Shown here: in pieces, positions 50,278 to 58,242 of the stretch
How positions within the stretch are numbered: the first letter of the stretch is position 1
Layout of the letters: every line of letters starts with the position of its first letter
Source: JBBROS01 sp963752225
GTDB taxonomy: Bacteria; Pseudomonadota; Alphaproteobacteria; Acetobacterales; Acetobacteraceae
Assembly (NCBI GenBank): GCA_963752225.1
Contig: CAVVXS010000007.1
Location: forward strand, 124,001-188,000
DNA: 64,000 bases
Direction of reading: 5' to 3'
Notes under the pieces: generated by a model
What the model was told of the DNA's origin: nothing
Seen by the model: the letters and a program-made list of their open reading frames with translations, nothing else
The model's database searches: none
Translations under genes and position numbers: made by a program

Positions 50278-51692
50278 GCGACCGCGCCCACCGGCCGCAG
50301 CGGCGCGGCCGGCACTTCGATCGGCCCGCCCTGGTCCAGCAGCGGCAGGTTGCGGCAGCCGGCTCGCCCGGCCGGTCCGGTGGCGGACGCGCGCTCGATG
50401 CATTGCCGCACCGTGCAGCCCTTGCCGGCCGGGCAGGCGCGCAGCCGGGCGCTGGCCAGCATGGCGTCAACGTAGCGGCCCTGGAACCGCATGATGCCGT
50501 GCGACATGCCCCAGGCGATCGCCGCCTCGCTGTCGGCCCGGTGCAGCAGGACCCGGTCCGGTCCGGTCCGGGCCACCGCGTCTCGCAGCTCGGGCCCGGC
50601 TTCGGCCATCGCCGGCGACCAGCTCAGCTTGACCAACGACGGCTCGAGCGCCGCGGGCGATGTCACCGACAAGACTTGATGGGTGACGCCGTCGAGAACC
50701 AGGTGCAAGCCGGCGAGGCGGAGGCGCTCGCGCGCCAGGATGAACGAGTTCACGTCGGCGAACGCCTCGACGAACGGCACCTCGACGCCGATCCGCCGCC
50801 CCGCCGCGATGGCCGGCGCGCAGGCCGAGGCGAACTGGGCAAATTCCGGCGACAGGATGCCTGCCAGGGTCAAGTTGACGTGCAGCGCCGCCACGCCGAG
50901 CCCCGTGGACAGCATGCCGCCGCGCGGCACGTCCTGCTGCAGGGCGCCGAGCATCCGGTGGTCGAGCCGGGCGGCCAAGTGGTTGAACAGGAACGGATCC
51001 GCCGTCGCGTTGCCGCCGGCGATGCGGGCCTCGAGCACGGCTGTCGAGATCGAGACTTCCCGGAACAGCGGTGTCACCGGAATGGCGCGGCCGGGGCGGA
51101 GCAGGATGGCGGTTTGCCGGTGCATGAGGTCGGACAGCGCACCCGATTGCACGACCGCGTCCATCGCCGCGATGGCGCTGGTGCTCGACGGCGGCTCGGG
51201 CGGCGGCGGCGCACGATCACTTTCCGCGACCCGGCTCCTGATCCAGGCGACCGCCGCGGCCCCCGCGTCGGGCAGCGGCCACAGGGTGCGCAGGGCGTCG
51301 GCGTCCGGCATGTCGGCCTTGAACAGCCGGGCCAGGACGCCGAGCACCCCGGCGCCCTCATCGGCCGGGCGGAACAACAGCGCCATGTCGCCGTTGGCCA
51401 AGGCAAAGAGCTGCCCGTTGCCGCGCGCCGCGGCGTCGTCGAGCACGGCGGCGGCCACGCGGCGGTGGTGCGCCCGGGGCCCGGGCGGCGGGATGCGCGA
51501 CAGATGCAGGGCCAGCAGCGCCCAGCCCAGCGCACGCCCCGACGGCGCCCGCAGGATGCGCTCGGCGCCCTCCAGCAGCTGCCGCTCGGCGTGCGCGACC
51601 GCGTGGTCGGACGCGCCGCCGCGGGCGGCGCGGCCCGGCCGTGCGTCGGCCGGACCACCGATCGCGCGATTCTGGGTCGTGGTCATGCTCAT
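50274..51692 (-). CDS. Degenerate GGDEF/EAL-like regulatory protein 2
   Basis: A 472-residue soluble protein, a paralogue of the next gene. Residues about 60-140 resemble a GGDEF fold with ANGDMALLF in place of GGDEF. Residues about 220-430 resemble EAL: ALHVNLTLAGILSPEFAQF, RIGVEVPFVEAFADVN (where the EAL fold has ELTE) and GIMRFQGRYVDAM (the QGYxF element). The EAL and DDFGTG metal ligands are missing, so it is likely a sensor or adaptor. A 35-residue Cys-containing tail (CPAGKGCTVRQC) ends the chain. It is divergent from the metallophosphoesterase gene, 22 bases apart. Confidence 0.6.
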   Translation of the reverse strand: MSMTTTQNRAIGGPADARPGRAARGGASDHAVAHAERQLLEGAERILRAPSGRALGWALLALHLSRIPPPGPRAHHRRVAAAVLDDAAARGNGQLFALANGDMALLFRPADEGAGVLGVLARLFKADMPDADALRTLWPLPDAGAAAVAWIRSRVAESDRAPPPPEPPSSTSAIAAMDAVVQSGALSDLMHRQTAILLRPGRAIPVTPLFREVSISTAVLEARIAGGNATADPFLFNHLAARLDHRMLGALQQDVPRGGMLSTGLGVAALHVNLTLAGILSPEFAQFASACAPAIAAGRRIGVEVPFVEAFADVNSFILARERLRLAGLHLVLDGVTHQVLSVTSPAALEPSLVKLSWSPAMAEAGPELRDAVARTGPDRVLLHRADSEAAIAWGMSHGIMRFQGRYVDAMLASARLRACPAGKGCTVRQCIERASATGPAGRAGCRNLPLLDQGGPIEVPAAPLRPVGAVA

Positions 51693-51714
51693 GCGTCACT
51701 ATTGTAAGGGACAG

Positions 51715-52476
51715 ATGATGGACGACGTCTTAACCGGAACGACGATCTCGGCGCCGCGGCTGCCGCCGGGTCGCCGCATCTACGTGATCGGCGATGTGCA
51801 CGGGCACCGCGAGGAGCTGGAGCAGGTTCACGCGCACGTGCGCGCCGACCTCACCGCCCGGCCGGTCGCGTCGCCTTTGCTGGTGCATCTGGGCGACCTG
51901 ATCGACCGCGGGCCGGATTCCGCCGGCGTCGTCGGGCTGCTCTCGGGCGGCACGCCGTTGCGCGGCGTGCCGACCGTGAACCTGATGGGCAACCATGAGT
52001 GGATGATGCTGCGGGCGCTCGAGACCGGGGACCGGGAGCATGTCGAGCACTGGCTCGATAATGGCGGGGCGGCGACACTGGCGAGCTGGGGCCTGAAATC
52101 GACCGGGCGGCAACGCGACTGGCTGGCAGCGATCCCGTCGCGCGACCTTGTCATGCTGCGCGACCTGCTGCCGTACTATGCCGAGGCCGGGTATGCGTTC
52201 GTTCATGCCGGCGTCCGGCCCGGCGTGCCGTTGCGGCAGCAGCGCGACACCGACCTGCTGTGGATCCGGGACAGCTTCCTCCGCCACGACGGGGTGATGC
52301 TGCCGGATGCGCCGGAGCAGGTGATCGTGCACGGCCACACGCCGCAACCCGAACCGGTGGTGCGGCATAACCGGATCGGGTTGGACACCGGCGCCGGCAA
52401 GGGCGGCCCGTTGACCTGCGCCATCCTGGAGGGCGACGAGGTCACCCTGTTCCAGGTCGGGCACGCTTTGGGCTAA
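51715..52476 (+). CDS. Serine/threonine-type metallophosphoesterase
   Basis: A 253-residue phosphoesterase of the PPP group. The metal motifs are in order: GDVHGHREEL, GDLIDRGPDS, GNHEWMMLR, then FVHAGVRPG and IVHGHTPQPEP. This is close to bacterial Ser/Thr protein phosphatases and to diadenosine tetraphosphatase relatives. AAGGGA is 5-10 bases before ATG 51715. It has its own promoter region shared with the divergent GGDEF/EAL-like gene. Substrate not resolved. Confidence 0.87.
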   Translation: MMDDVLTGTTISAPRLPPGRRIYVIGDVHGHREELEQVHAHVRADLTARPVASPLLVHLGDLIDRGPDSAGVVGLLSGGTPLRGVPTVNLMGNHEWMMLRALETGDREHVEHWLDNGGAATLASWGLKSTGRQRDWLAAIPSRDLVMLRDLLPYYAEAGYAFVHAGVRPGVPLRQQRDTDLLWIRDSFLRHDGVMLPDAPEQVIVHGHTPQPEPVVRHNRIGLDTGAGKGGPLTCAILEGDEVTLFQVGHALG

Positions 52477-52526
52477 ACCGCAGGCGGTTCTTGCCACGGC
52501 TGCCGCGGACGGCTAGCCATTTCCAC

Positions 52527-54119
52527 ATGGACAGCATGATGCCCGGCGCGCGCCCGCCAGGACCCGCCGAGCCTGAATCCGGTCATGGCTCCGGGCCGTC
52601 CCCTGGGCCTTCCCCGGCGCCGGCGCCGGCGGAGACGGAGCTGACACCGGACACCGCGGCGCTTGCCCGTGCGGTCCGTCGACTGGCACGGACGAGCGTG
52701 ATGGTCATCGGCGACGTCATGCTCGACCGCTACATCTATGGGGCCGTCGAGCGCATCAGTCCCGAAGCGCCAATCCCGATCTTGAGCGTCGAGACCGAGC
52801 GGGCGATGCCCGGCGGCGCCGGCAACGTGGTGCGCAACCTGACCGCGCTGGGCGCGGCGGTCGCGTTCGTCAGCGTGGTGGGCGACGACCAGGCCGGGTC
52901 GGACCTGACCGGTCTGGTGGGCGTGCAGCCGGGGGTCGAGCCCTGGCTGCTGGTGCAGGGCGGCCGGGCGACGACGGTCAAGACCCGCTACGTCTCGAAC
53001 GGGCAGCAGCTGCTGCGCGCCGACCGTGAGGAAACCGGGCCGATCCCGCCCAAGCTTGCCGAACGCATGCTGCGGATTGCCGGCGATACGCTCGCTGCGA
53101 CATCGGTGGCGGTGCTGTCGGATTACAGCAAGGGCGTGCTGTCCGGGACCGTGGCGGCCCAGCTCATCGCCGCGGCCAAGCAGTCCGGGCGGCAGGTGGT
53201 GGTCGACCCGAAGGGACCGGATTATTCGCGCTATGCCGGCGCCGACGTGATCACGCCGAACCGGCGGGAGCTGGCCGAGGCGACCGAGATGTCGGTCGAC
53301 ACCGAGGCGGCGATCGTGGCCGCGGCAACCGCGCTGCGCCGGGCACACGGGTTCGGCGCCGTGCTGGTGACGCGGGCCGAAGATGGGATGACGCTGGTCG
53401 ATGCGGCGGGCGCCCACCATTTCCCGGCCGAGGCGGCCGACGTGTTCGACGTGTCGGGCGCCGGGGACACGGTGGTGGCGACGCTCGCGGCCGGTCTCGC
53501 GGCTGGGCTCGACCTGCATGTCGCCGCACGGATCGCCAACATGGCGGCCGGGATCGTGGTCGGCAAGATCGGCACCGCGGTCGCCCGCGAGGCGGACCTG
53601 CTGGCCGCGCTCACGCCGCAGGGTGGCGCGCTGCGCAAGGTCGTCAGCCGCGAGATGGGCGCCGAGCAGGTCGAGCGCTGGCGGCGCAAGGGCTACCGAA
53701 CCGGGTTCACCAATGGCTGCTTCGACCTGCTTCATCCCGGCCATGTGCACCTGCTGGAGCAGGCGCGCGGCCAGTGCGACCGGCTGGTCGTCGGCCTCAA
53801 CTCGGACGCCAGCGTTCGGCGGCTCAAGGGCCCGACCCGGCCGGTGCAACCCGAAGCCGCCCGCGCGGCGGTGCTGGCGAGCCTCGCTGCGGTGGACCTC
53901 GTGGTGATCTTCGACGAGGACACTCCGGAGGAAACGCTGGAATTGATGCGCCCCGACCTGCTGGTGAAAGGCGCGGACTACACGATCGACCGCGTGGTGG
54001 GCGCCGACATGGTGCAGGGCTGGGGCGGCAAGGTCTGGCTGGCGGAGTTGCTGCCCGGTTTCTCAACCACGGCAACCGTGCGCAAGATCGCCGAGCGCAG
54101 CGAGAGCCAGGCCGGCTAG
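52527..54119 (+). CDS. hldE: Bifunctional heptose 7-phosphate kinase/heptose 1-phosphate adenylyltransferase
   Basis: A 530-residue HldE/RfaE that makes ADP-D-beta-D-heptose for lipopolysaccharide inner core. The kinase domain (about 45-370) has VIGDVMLDRYIYG, PGGAGNVVRNL and the ribokinase anion-hole motif DVSGAGDTVVATLA. The nucleotidyltransferase domain (about 385-530) has TNGCFDLLHPGHVHLL (HxGH). An extra Pro/Gly/Ala-rich N-terminal stretch of about 40 residues (PGPAEPESGHGSGPSPGPSP) is unusual and may be a mis-set start. No clear ribosome site is seen at 52527; the domain itself begins near residue 45. Confidence 0.93.
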   Translation: MDSMMPGARPPGPAEPESGHGSGPSPGPSPAPAPAETELTPDTAALARAVRRLARTSVMVIGDVMLDRYIYGAVERISPEAPIPILSVETERAMPGGAGNVVRNLTALGAAVAFVSVVGDDQAGSDLTGLVGVQPGVEPWLLVQGGRATTVKTRYVSNGQQLLRADREETGPIPPKLAERMLRIAGDTLAATSVAVLSDYSKGVLSGTVAAQLIAAAKQSGRQVVVDPKGPDYSRYAGADVITPNRRELAEATEMSVDTEAAIVAAATALRRAHGFGAVLVTRAEDGMTLVDAAGAHHFPAEAADVFDVSGAGDTVVATLAAGLAAGLDLHVAARIANMAAGIVVGKIGTAVAREADLLAALTPQGGALRKVVSREMGAEQVERWRRKGYRTGFTNGCFDLLHPGHVHLLEQARGQCDRLVVGLNSDASVRRLKGPTRPVQPEAARAAVLASLAAVDLVVIFDEDTPEETLELMRPDLLVKGADYTIDRVVGADMVQGWGGKVWLAELLPGFSTTATVRKIAERSESQAG

Positions 54120-54132
54120 GCAAACCCGGTTG

Positions 54133-54657
54133 CTACTCCGCGCGGAGCGCCGCGCGCAGGCCGAACACGCCGGCCGGATCCTCGGCGCAAGCCAGGCGCT
54201 GCCCGGCCAGCATGGCAAACCGCAGGGTGAGCGCCCGGCGCCGCCCGGGCGGCAGCGGGTGCGGCGGTGCGTCGCGCAGCATCTCGGCTTCGCGGTCGCA
54301 GGCCACGATCAGTCCGGCGTCCTCCGGGAGCAGGTCGAGCGGGAAGTCGGCATCCACGGCGAAGAACAGCGCATCGGCGAAGTCGCGGTATTCCGGCCAT
54401 TTCGTGTCCGACAAGAAATCGCGCGCCCCCGACTTCACCTCGATGCAGGCGAAGCCGCCGTCGCCGCGCAAGGCCAGGATATCCGCCCGTCGCCCGTTCG
54501 GCAGCGGCACCTCGTGCACCGGCGCCCAGCCGAGATGCAAGCAAAGCCGCGACGCCGCCCGGCGCACCATGAGTGAGCGCTCGGGCAATGAGGGCTCGGG
54601 CAATGAGCGCTCGGGCACTGCCAGGGCGGGACGGGGGGGCGGCGCCTCGACGTTCAT
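54133..54657 (-). CDS. mmcB: MmcB family DNA repair endonuclease-like protein
   Basis: A 174-residue PD-(D/E)xK-type nuclease fold. The catalytic set is RADILALRGDGGFACIEVKSG (Asp, then Glu-x-Lys), with KWPEYRDFADALFFAV typical of the MmcB family, found in Caulobacter as part of the mitomycin-C-induced repair genes. The N-terminal 30 residues are a repetitive Pro/Glu/Arg/Ser stretch (PERSLPEPSLPERSL), encoded by tandem DNA repeats at about 54570-54618. It converges with hldE and is divergent from an Rrf2-type regulator. Confidence 0.85.
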   Translation of the reverse strand: MNVEAPPPRPALAVPERSLPEPSLPERSLMVRRAASRLCLHLGWAPVHEVPLPNGRRADILALRGDGGFACIEVKSGARDFLSDTKWPEYRDFADALFFAVDADFPLDLLPEDAGLIVACDREAEMLRDAPPHPLPPGRRRALTLRFAMLAGQRLACAEDPAGVFGLRAALRAE

Positions 54658-54751
54658 TCACGTTTTGTACACGTGCTTCCCCCGGATGCCAAGCCGCTGT
54701 AACACTTCAGTCGTTCTCGGAACTCGCTGAGGGCGCGGGACTTTAGGCACC

Positions 54752-55183
54752 ATGGTTGCCACGCGGTTTGCTGTCGCGATCCACATCCTGTTGCTGCTGG
54801 CGTGCCGGCAGAGATGCGGACCTGCGACGAGCCACTTGATCGCGCGAAGCGTGAACACCAACCCGGTCGTGGTGCGCCGGATCACCGGTCAATTGGCCCG
54901 CGCCGGCCTCGTGCGAGTGCGGCGCGGGCCTGGCGGGGCGGAGCTGATGCGGTCGCCGGACACGATCACGCTGTGCGACGTTTGGCAGGCCATGAACACC
55001 GGCCGCAGCGGCCCGGTGCTCCCGGTCCACGCCGCCCCCAACCTCGATTGCCCGATCGGGCGCGACGTGCATGCGGTGCTGGGGCAGGCGTTCGCGACGG
55101 TGGAGCGGGCGATGAACGACGCGCTGCAGAAAACCACGCTGGCCAGCCTGATGAGCTCGATGCAGCCAAAGGCCGCGGCTTAG
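54752..55183 (+). CDS. Rrf2-family transcriptional regulator
   Basis: A 143-residue Rrf2 regulator. The winged helix has ATRFAVAIHILLLLA, VNTNPVVVRRITGQLARAGL and VRRGPGGAELMRSPDTITLCDVW. In the cluster-binding region only one Cys is left (NLDCPIGRDV), whereas IscR/NsrR types have three, so it may not hold an Fe-S cluster. That fits the YwnA-like group. Likely targets are the divergent mmcB or the next gene. Confidence 0.85.
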   Translation: MVATRFAVAIHILLLLACRQRCGPATSHLIARSVNTNPVVVRRITGQLARAGLVRVRRGPGGAELMRSPDTITLCDVWQAMNTGRSGPVLPVHAAPNLDCPIGRDVHAVLGQAFATVERAMNDALQKTTLASLMSSMQPKAAA

Positions 55184-55215
55184 CGGGTCGCCCGCGTTCG
55201 GTGCGTCCGGGTGCT

Positions 55216-55503
55216 CTACGTCACGACTGCATCGATCGCCTGCGCGAGCGCCACGTCGCGGCGGGTCAAGCCGCCGGCGTCGTGGGTGGACAGGGTGATC
55301 ACCACCCGATTGTAGGTATTGGACCATTCCGGGTGATGGTCATGCTTCTCCGCCAGCAGCGCGACCCGGCTCATGAACCCCCAGGCGGCGCTGAAATCGG
55401 CGAAGCGCTGCGCGCGGGTGATGGCGTCGCGGCCCTCGACCAGTCGCCACTCCGGCAGCGTTCCGGCCAGGGTTTCACGCTCGGCGGCGGACAGGGTCTG
55501 CAT
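55216..55503 (-). CDS. phhB: Pterin-4a-carbinolamine dehydratase
   Basis: A 95-residue protein with the family motif EKHDHHPEWSNTYNRVVITL (active-site His pair in HDHHPE) and STHDAGGLTRRDVALA. It recycles the 4a-hydroxy pterin formed by aromatic amino acid hydroxylases and may also serve in other pterin chemistry. No hydroxylase gene is adjacent. It is divergent from the zinc protease gene. Confidence 0.93.
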   Translation of the reverse strand: MQTLSAAERETLAGTLPEWRLVEGRDAITRAQRFADFSAAWGFMSRVALLAEKHDHHPEWSNTYNRVVITLSTHDAGGLTRRDVALAQAIDAVVT

Positions 55504-55544
55504 GCGGGCTTGACCTCCGGGTCGGGTTCGCGGCGGATTGCGCC

Positions 55545-55937
55545 ATGCCGAGCTATACCCTGCCGCCTGCCATTGAGGACATTGCCGAGTTGGGTGATCG
55601 GGCGCTGGCGGCGATCCCCTCGCGTCTGCGCGCGCAGGTGCGCGGCGTGTCGATCCTGGTCGAGGACGCCGCCGACGACGAGACGATGCGGGAGTTGGGG
55701 CTGGAGAATGCGTGGCAGCTGACCGGGCTTTACCGAGGGGTGCCGTTCGGGCGCGCCGAGAGCGCCGTGCCGCACGCGCCGGACATGATCATCCTGTATC
55801 GCGAGCCGATTCTGCTGGAATGGATCGAGACCGGGGAGGACCTGTTCCGCTTGGTGCGCACCGTGCTGATCCATGAGATCGCGCATCATTTCGGCTTCAG
55901 CGACGACGACATCGCCGCCCTCGAGGCCGAGGAGTAG
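55545..55937 (+). CDS. Minimal zincin-like metallopeptidase family protein
   Basis: A 130-residue single-domain protein with the active site VRTVLIHEIAHHFGFSDDD (HExxHH, third ligand Asp/His class). The N-terminal PPAIEDIAELGDRALAAIP and ILYREPILLEWI are typical of the DUF1025/acidic-metallopeptidase group found across alphaproteobacteria. It carries no signal peptide, so it acts in the cytoplasm on unknown proteins or peptides. Four bases separate its stop from the next start, so the two are co-expressed. Confidence 0.85.
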   Translation: MPSYTLPPAIEDIAELGDRALAAIPSRLRAQVRGVSILVEDAADDETMRELGLENAWQLTGLYRGVPFGRAESAVPHAPDMIILYREPILLEWIETGEDLFRLVRTVLIHEIAHHFGFSDDDIAALEAEE

Positions 55938-55940
55938 CCC

Positions 55941-57218
55941 ATGCGCGTGTTGGGGATCGGCGCGCGGGTCGATCTCGGGGACCTTTACCTGGCGCTGCAG
56001 CGGGACGGGCACGAGGTGCGGGTGCATGCCAGCGACCCGGCCTATGCCGCGAGCTTCGACGGCCTCGTCGAGCGGGTGCCGGGCGCGGGCAAGGACGGCT
56101 GGCGCGACGCGCTGCCTTGGGTGGGCCGCGACGGCCTGGTGCTGTTCGAGAAGGTGGGGCAGGGCGCCAATCAGGACGCGCTGCGGGCCGAGGGCTACCA
56201 GGTGATCGGCGGCAGCGCGCTGGGCGACCAGCTCGAATACGACCGCGCCTTCGGGCAACAGGCGCTGCGCGACATCGGCCTGACGACGGCGCCGGCGTTC
56301 GAGTTCGCCGACGCGGCGGCGGCAGCCGACTGGCTGCGTGCGCATCCCGAGCGGACGGTGCTGAAGCACTTCAACAACGCCAAGGCCACCTTCGTCGGCG
56401 ACCATGCGGCGGGGGAGGACGTGTTGTATCAGCTCGGCCGGGCGCCGGCGGGCGCGGTGCTGCTGATGCCGCGGCTGGAGGGGGTCGAGGTCGGCGTCGG
56501 CGCCTATTTCGACGGCACCGGCTTTCTCGAACCGGCCTGCATCGATTTCGAGCACAAGCGGTTCTTCCCCGGCGAGATCGGCGAGATGACCGGCGAGATG
56601 GGCACCGTCCTGTCGTATCGCGGTGCCGGTCCGATTTTTTGCGCGACGCTCAAACGGTTGGCGCCGCTGTTCGCCGCGGCCGGGCATGTCGGCTACGTCA
56701 ACCTCAACATGATCGTCAACGAGGGGGGATTGTGGCCGCTGGAGTTCACCTGCCGGTTCGGCAATCCGGGTTTCGCTATTCTGGCGCCGCTGCAAACCGC
56801 CGGCTGGGGCGATCTGTTCGGACGCATGCTGCGGGGCGGCGCCGGGACGTTTCCGACCGCGCCGGGCTGGAGCGCCGGCATCGTCCTGACGATCCCGCCA
56901 TTCCCCGAGGAGCGGCCCGGCGCCGACCCGGAGACCGACCCGCCGGTGCTGTTCCACGCGCCGCCGGACGATCCCGCGCATTACCATTTTTCCGACATGC
57001 GGCTGGCCGGCGGACAGCTGTTCGCGGGGCGGCGGACGGGCTACGCGATGGTGGTGACCGGGGTCGGGGGCACGCTGGAAGACGCGCAGGCGGAAGCGCT
57101 GCGGCGGGCCCGAAGCGTGTGCATCCCGGATCTGCGTTTCCGCGCCGACATCGGCGAGCGGGTCCGGCTGGGCGACGCCGAGCGGCTGCGTTCTTTGGGC
57201 TGGATGGACGGCGCGTGA
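55941..57218 (+). CDS. PurD-like ATP-grasp ligase (paralogue)
   Basis: A 425-residue ATP-grasp enzyme related to phosphoribosylamine-glycine ligase. ATP-grasp features are VLKHFNNAKATFVGD, LLMPRLEGVEVGVGAYFD, and the metal-binding YVNLNMIVNEGGLWPLEFTC RFGNPG region; GEMTGEMGTV replaces the NTGGMG of PurD. It lacks the N-terminal GGREHA motif of true PurD, so I leave the gene unnamed. It may join a carboxylate to an amine in an unknown pathway. GAGGAG upstream overlaps the protease stop. Its coupling to a zinc peptidase points to modification of peptides or amino compounds. Confidence 0.7.
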   Translation: MRVLGIGARVDLGDLYLALQRDGHEVRVHASDPAYAASFDGLVERVPGAGKDGWRDALPWVGRDGLVLFEKVGQGANQDALRAEGYQVIGGSALGDQLEYDRAFGQQALRDIGLTTAPAFEFADAAAAADWLRAHPERTVLKHFNNAKATFVGDHAAGEDVLYQLGRAPAGAVLLMPRLEGVEVGVGAYFDGTGFLEPACIDFEHKRFFPGEIGEMTGEMGTVLSYRGAGPIFCATLKRLAPLFAAAGHVGYVNLNMIVNEGGLWPLEFTCRFGNPGFAILAPLQTAGWGDLFGRMLRGGAGTFPTAPGWSAGIVLTIPPFPEERPGADPETDPPVLFHAPPDDPAHYHFSDMRLAGGQLFAGRRTGYAMVVTGVGGTLEDAQAEALRRARSVCIPDLRFRADIGERVRLGDAERLRSLGWMDGA

Positions 57219-57238
57219 CCGAGACGGGGCTTGCGAGA

Positions 57239-57348
57239 GATCCCCTGGTCAAGCCCGGGAATGACGGCGTTGGGGACGGGGCTGGCGTGCGGTGTCCCGC
57301 CCTTCGTCCCCCCAACACGTCATGCCCGGACTTGATCCGGGCATCCCG
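57239..57348. repeat. Inverted pair of palindromic intergenic repeats
   Basis: Two copies of the repeat seen at 8266 face each other: 57239-57270 (reverse orientation, GATCCCCTGGTCAAGCCCGG region) and 57318-57348 (CGTCATGCCCGGACTTGATC then CGGGCATC). Each is itself a hairpin, and the pair could fold into one larger cruciform across the gap between the PurD-like and methyltransferase genes. Confidence 0.7.
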
Positions 57349-57387
57349 CACGGGTGAGCGCGTCCGTGCCCACCGGAACCCAGCAGC

Positions 57388-58242
57388 TTGACCGCCATCG
57401 ACGACTGCCTGGGCGGGCGGATCTCGCCGCAGGTGGCGGTCGCGCGCATGCTGCTCGCGGGCTCGGATGCGGCCGGGATCCTCGAGGCGCTCGACCGGGC
57501 CGGCGCCGCGCCGGAGATCGAGGCCATGCGCGCCTTGGTCGCAGCCCGGCGCGGGCAGTTGGACGCGCTCGCCGCCGAGGTCGCGGCGACCGCGGCCGCC
57601 CATAATGCCGCCGGCGCCACCCCCGGCGAGGGCGTCGCCCGCATCGCCGCCTTTTTCGACCGCGCGGTGCAGCACTCGCCCGAGGCCAGCGTGGCGCTTT
57701 ATTCGTTGGGCGACCCCACGATCCTGGCCGCCGCCACACGGGAGATCGTCGATTGGCTCGCCTCCGAACGGCTGCTGCGGCCGGACGCGGACGTGCTCGA
57801 CCTCGGCTGCGGGATCGGCCGGGTGGCGGGCGCGCTTGCGTCCCGTTGCCGGTCGGTGCTGGGCGTGGACGTGTCGCCGGGCATGGTCGAGGAGGCCGGG
57901 CGGCGGCTGGCGGCCCTGCCCAACGTGTCGGTCCGCCGCACCGGCGGCGAGGACCTCGACTGGCTGGAGCCGGCCGCGTTCGATCTGGTGCTGGCGATCG
58001 ACAGCTTCCCCTACATCGTCCAGACCGGTGCCGCGACGGCGTCGCGGCATGTCGAGGGCGCCGCCCGGGCGCTGCGGTCGGACGGCGCGCTGTGCATCCT
58101 GAACCTGTCGTACCGCAACGACGCCGGTGCCGACCGGGCCGACGTCGCGGGGTGGGCGAAGGCGACGGGGCTGCGGGTCGGCCATAATGGCGGGCGGCCA
58201 TTTCGGCTGTGGGACGCGACGGCGTTCGTGCTGGCGCGGTGA
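57388..58242 (+). CDS. Class I SAM-dependent methyltransferase
   Basis: A 284-residue protein. The first about 110 residues are helical (LTAIDDCLGGRISPQVAVAR region; AAHNAAGATPGEGVARIAAF). The Rossmann methyltransferase part has VLDLGCGIGRVAGALASRC (motif I), GVDVSPGMVEEAGRRLA and FDLVLAIDSFPYIVQT. Substrate unknown. TTG start at 57388; an ATG at 57448 is the other choice. The stop overlaps the next start (GTGA), so it is in one operon with a peptide-type receptor and two permeases, an unusual partner. Confidence 0.75.
   Translation: MTAIDDCLGGRISPQVAVARMLLAGSDAAGILEALDRAGAAPEIEAMRALVAARRGQLDALAAEVAATAAAHNAAGATPGEGVARIAAFFDRAVQHSPEASVALYSLGDPTILAAATREIVDWLASERLLRPDADVLDLGCGIGRVAGALASRCRSVLGVDVSPGMVEEAGRRLAALPNVSVRRTGGEDLDWLEPAAFDLVLAIDSFPYIVQTGAATASRHVEGAARALRSDGALCILNLSYRNDAGADRADVAGWAKATGLRVGHNGGRPFRLWDATAFVLAR

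Noticed and set aside
50683..51714. Long plus-strand extension before the metallophosphoesterase
   Set aside because: It is antisense to the GGDEF/EAL-like gene and precedes the ribosome site at the ATG of 51715.
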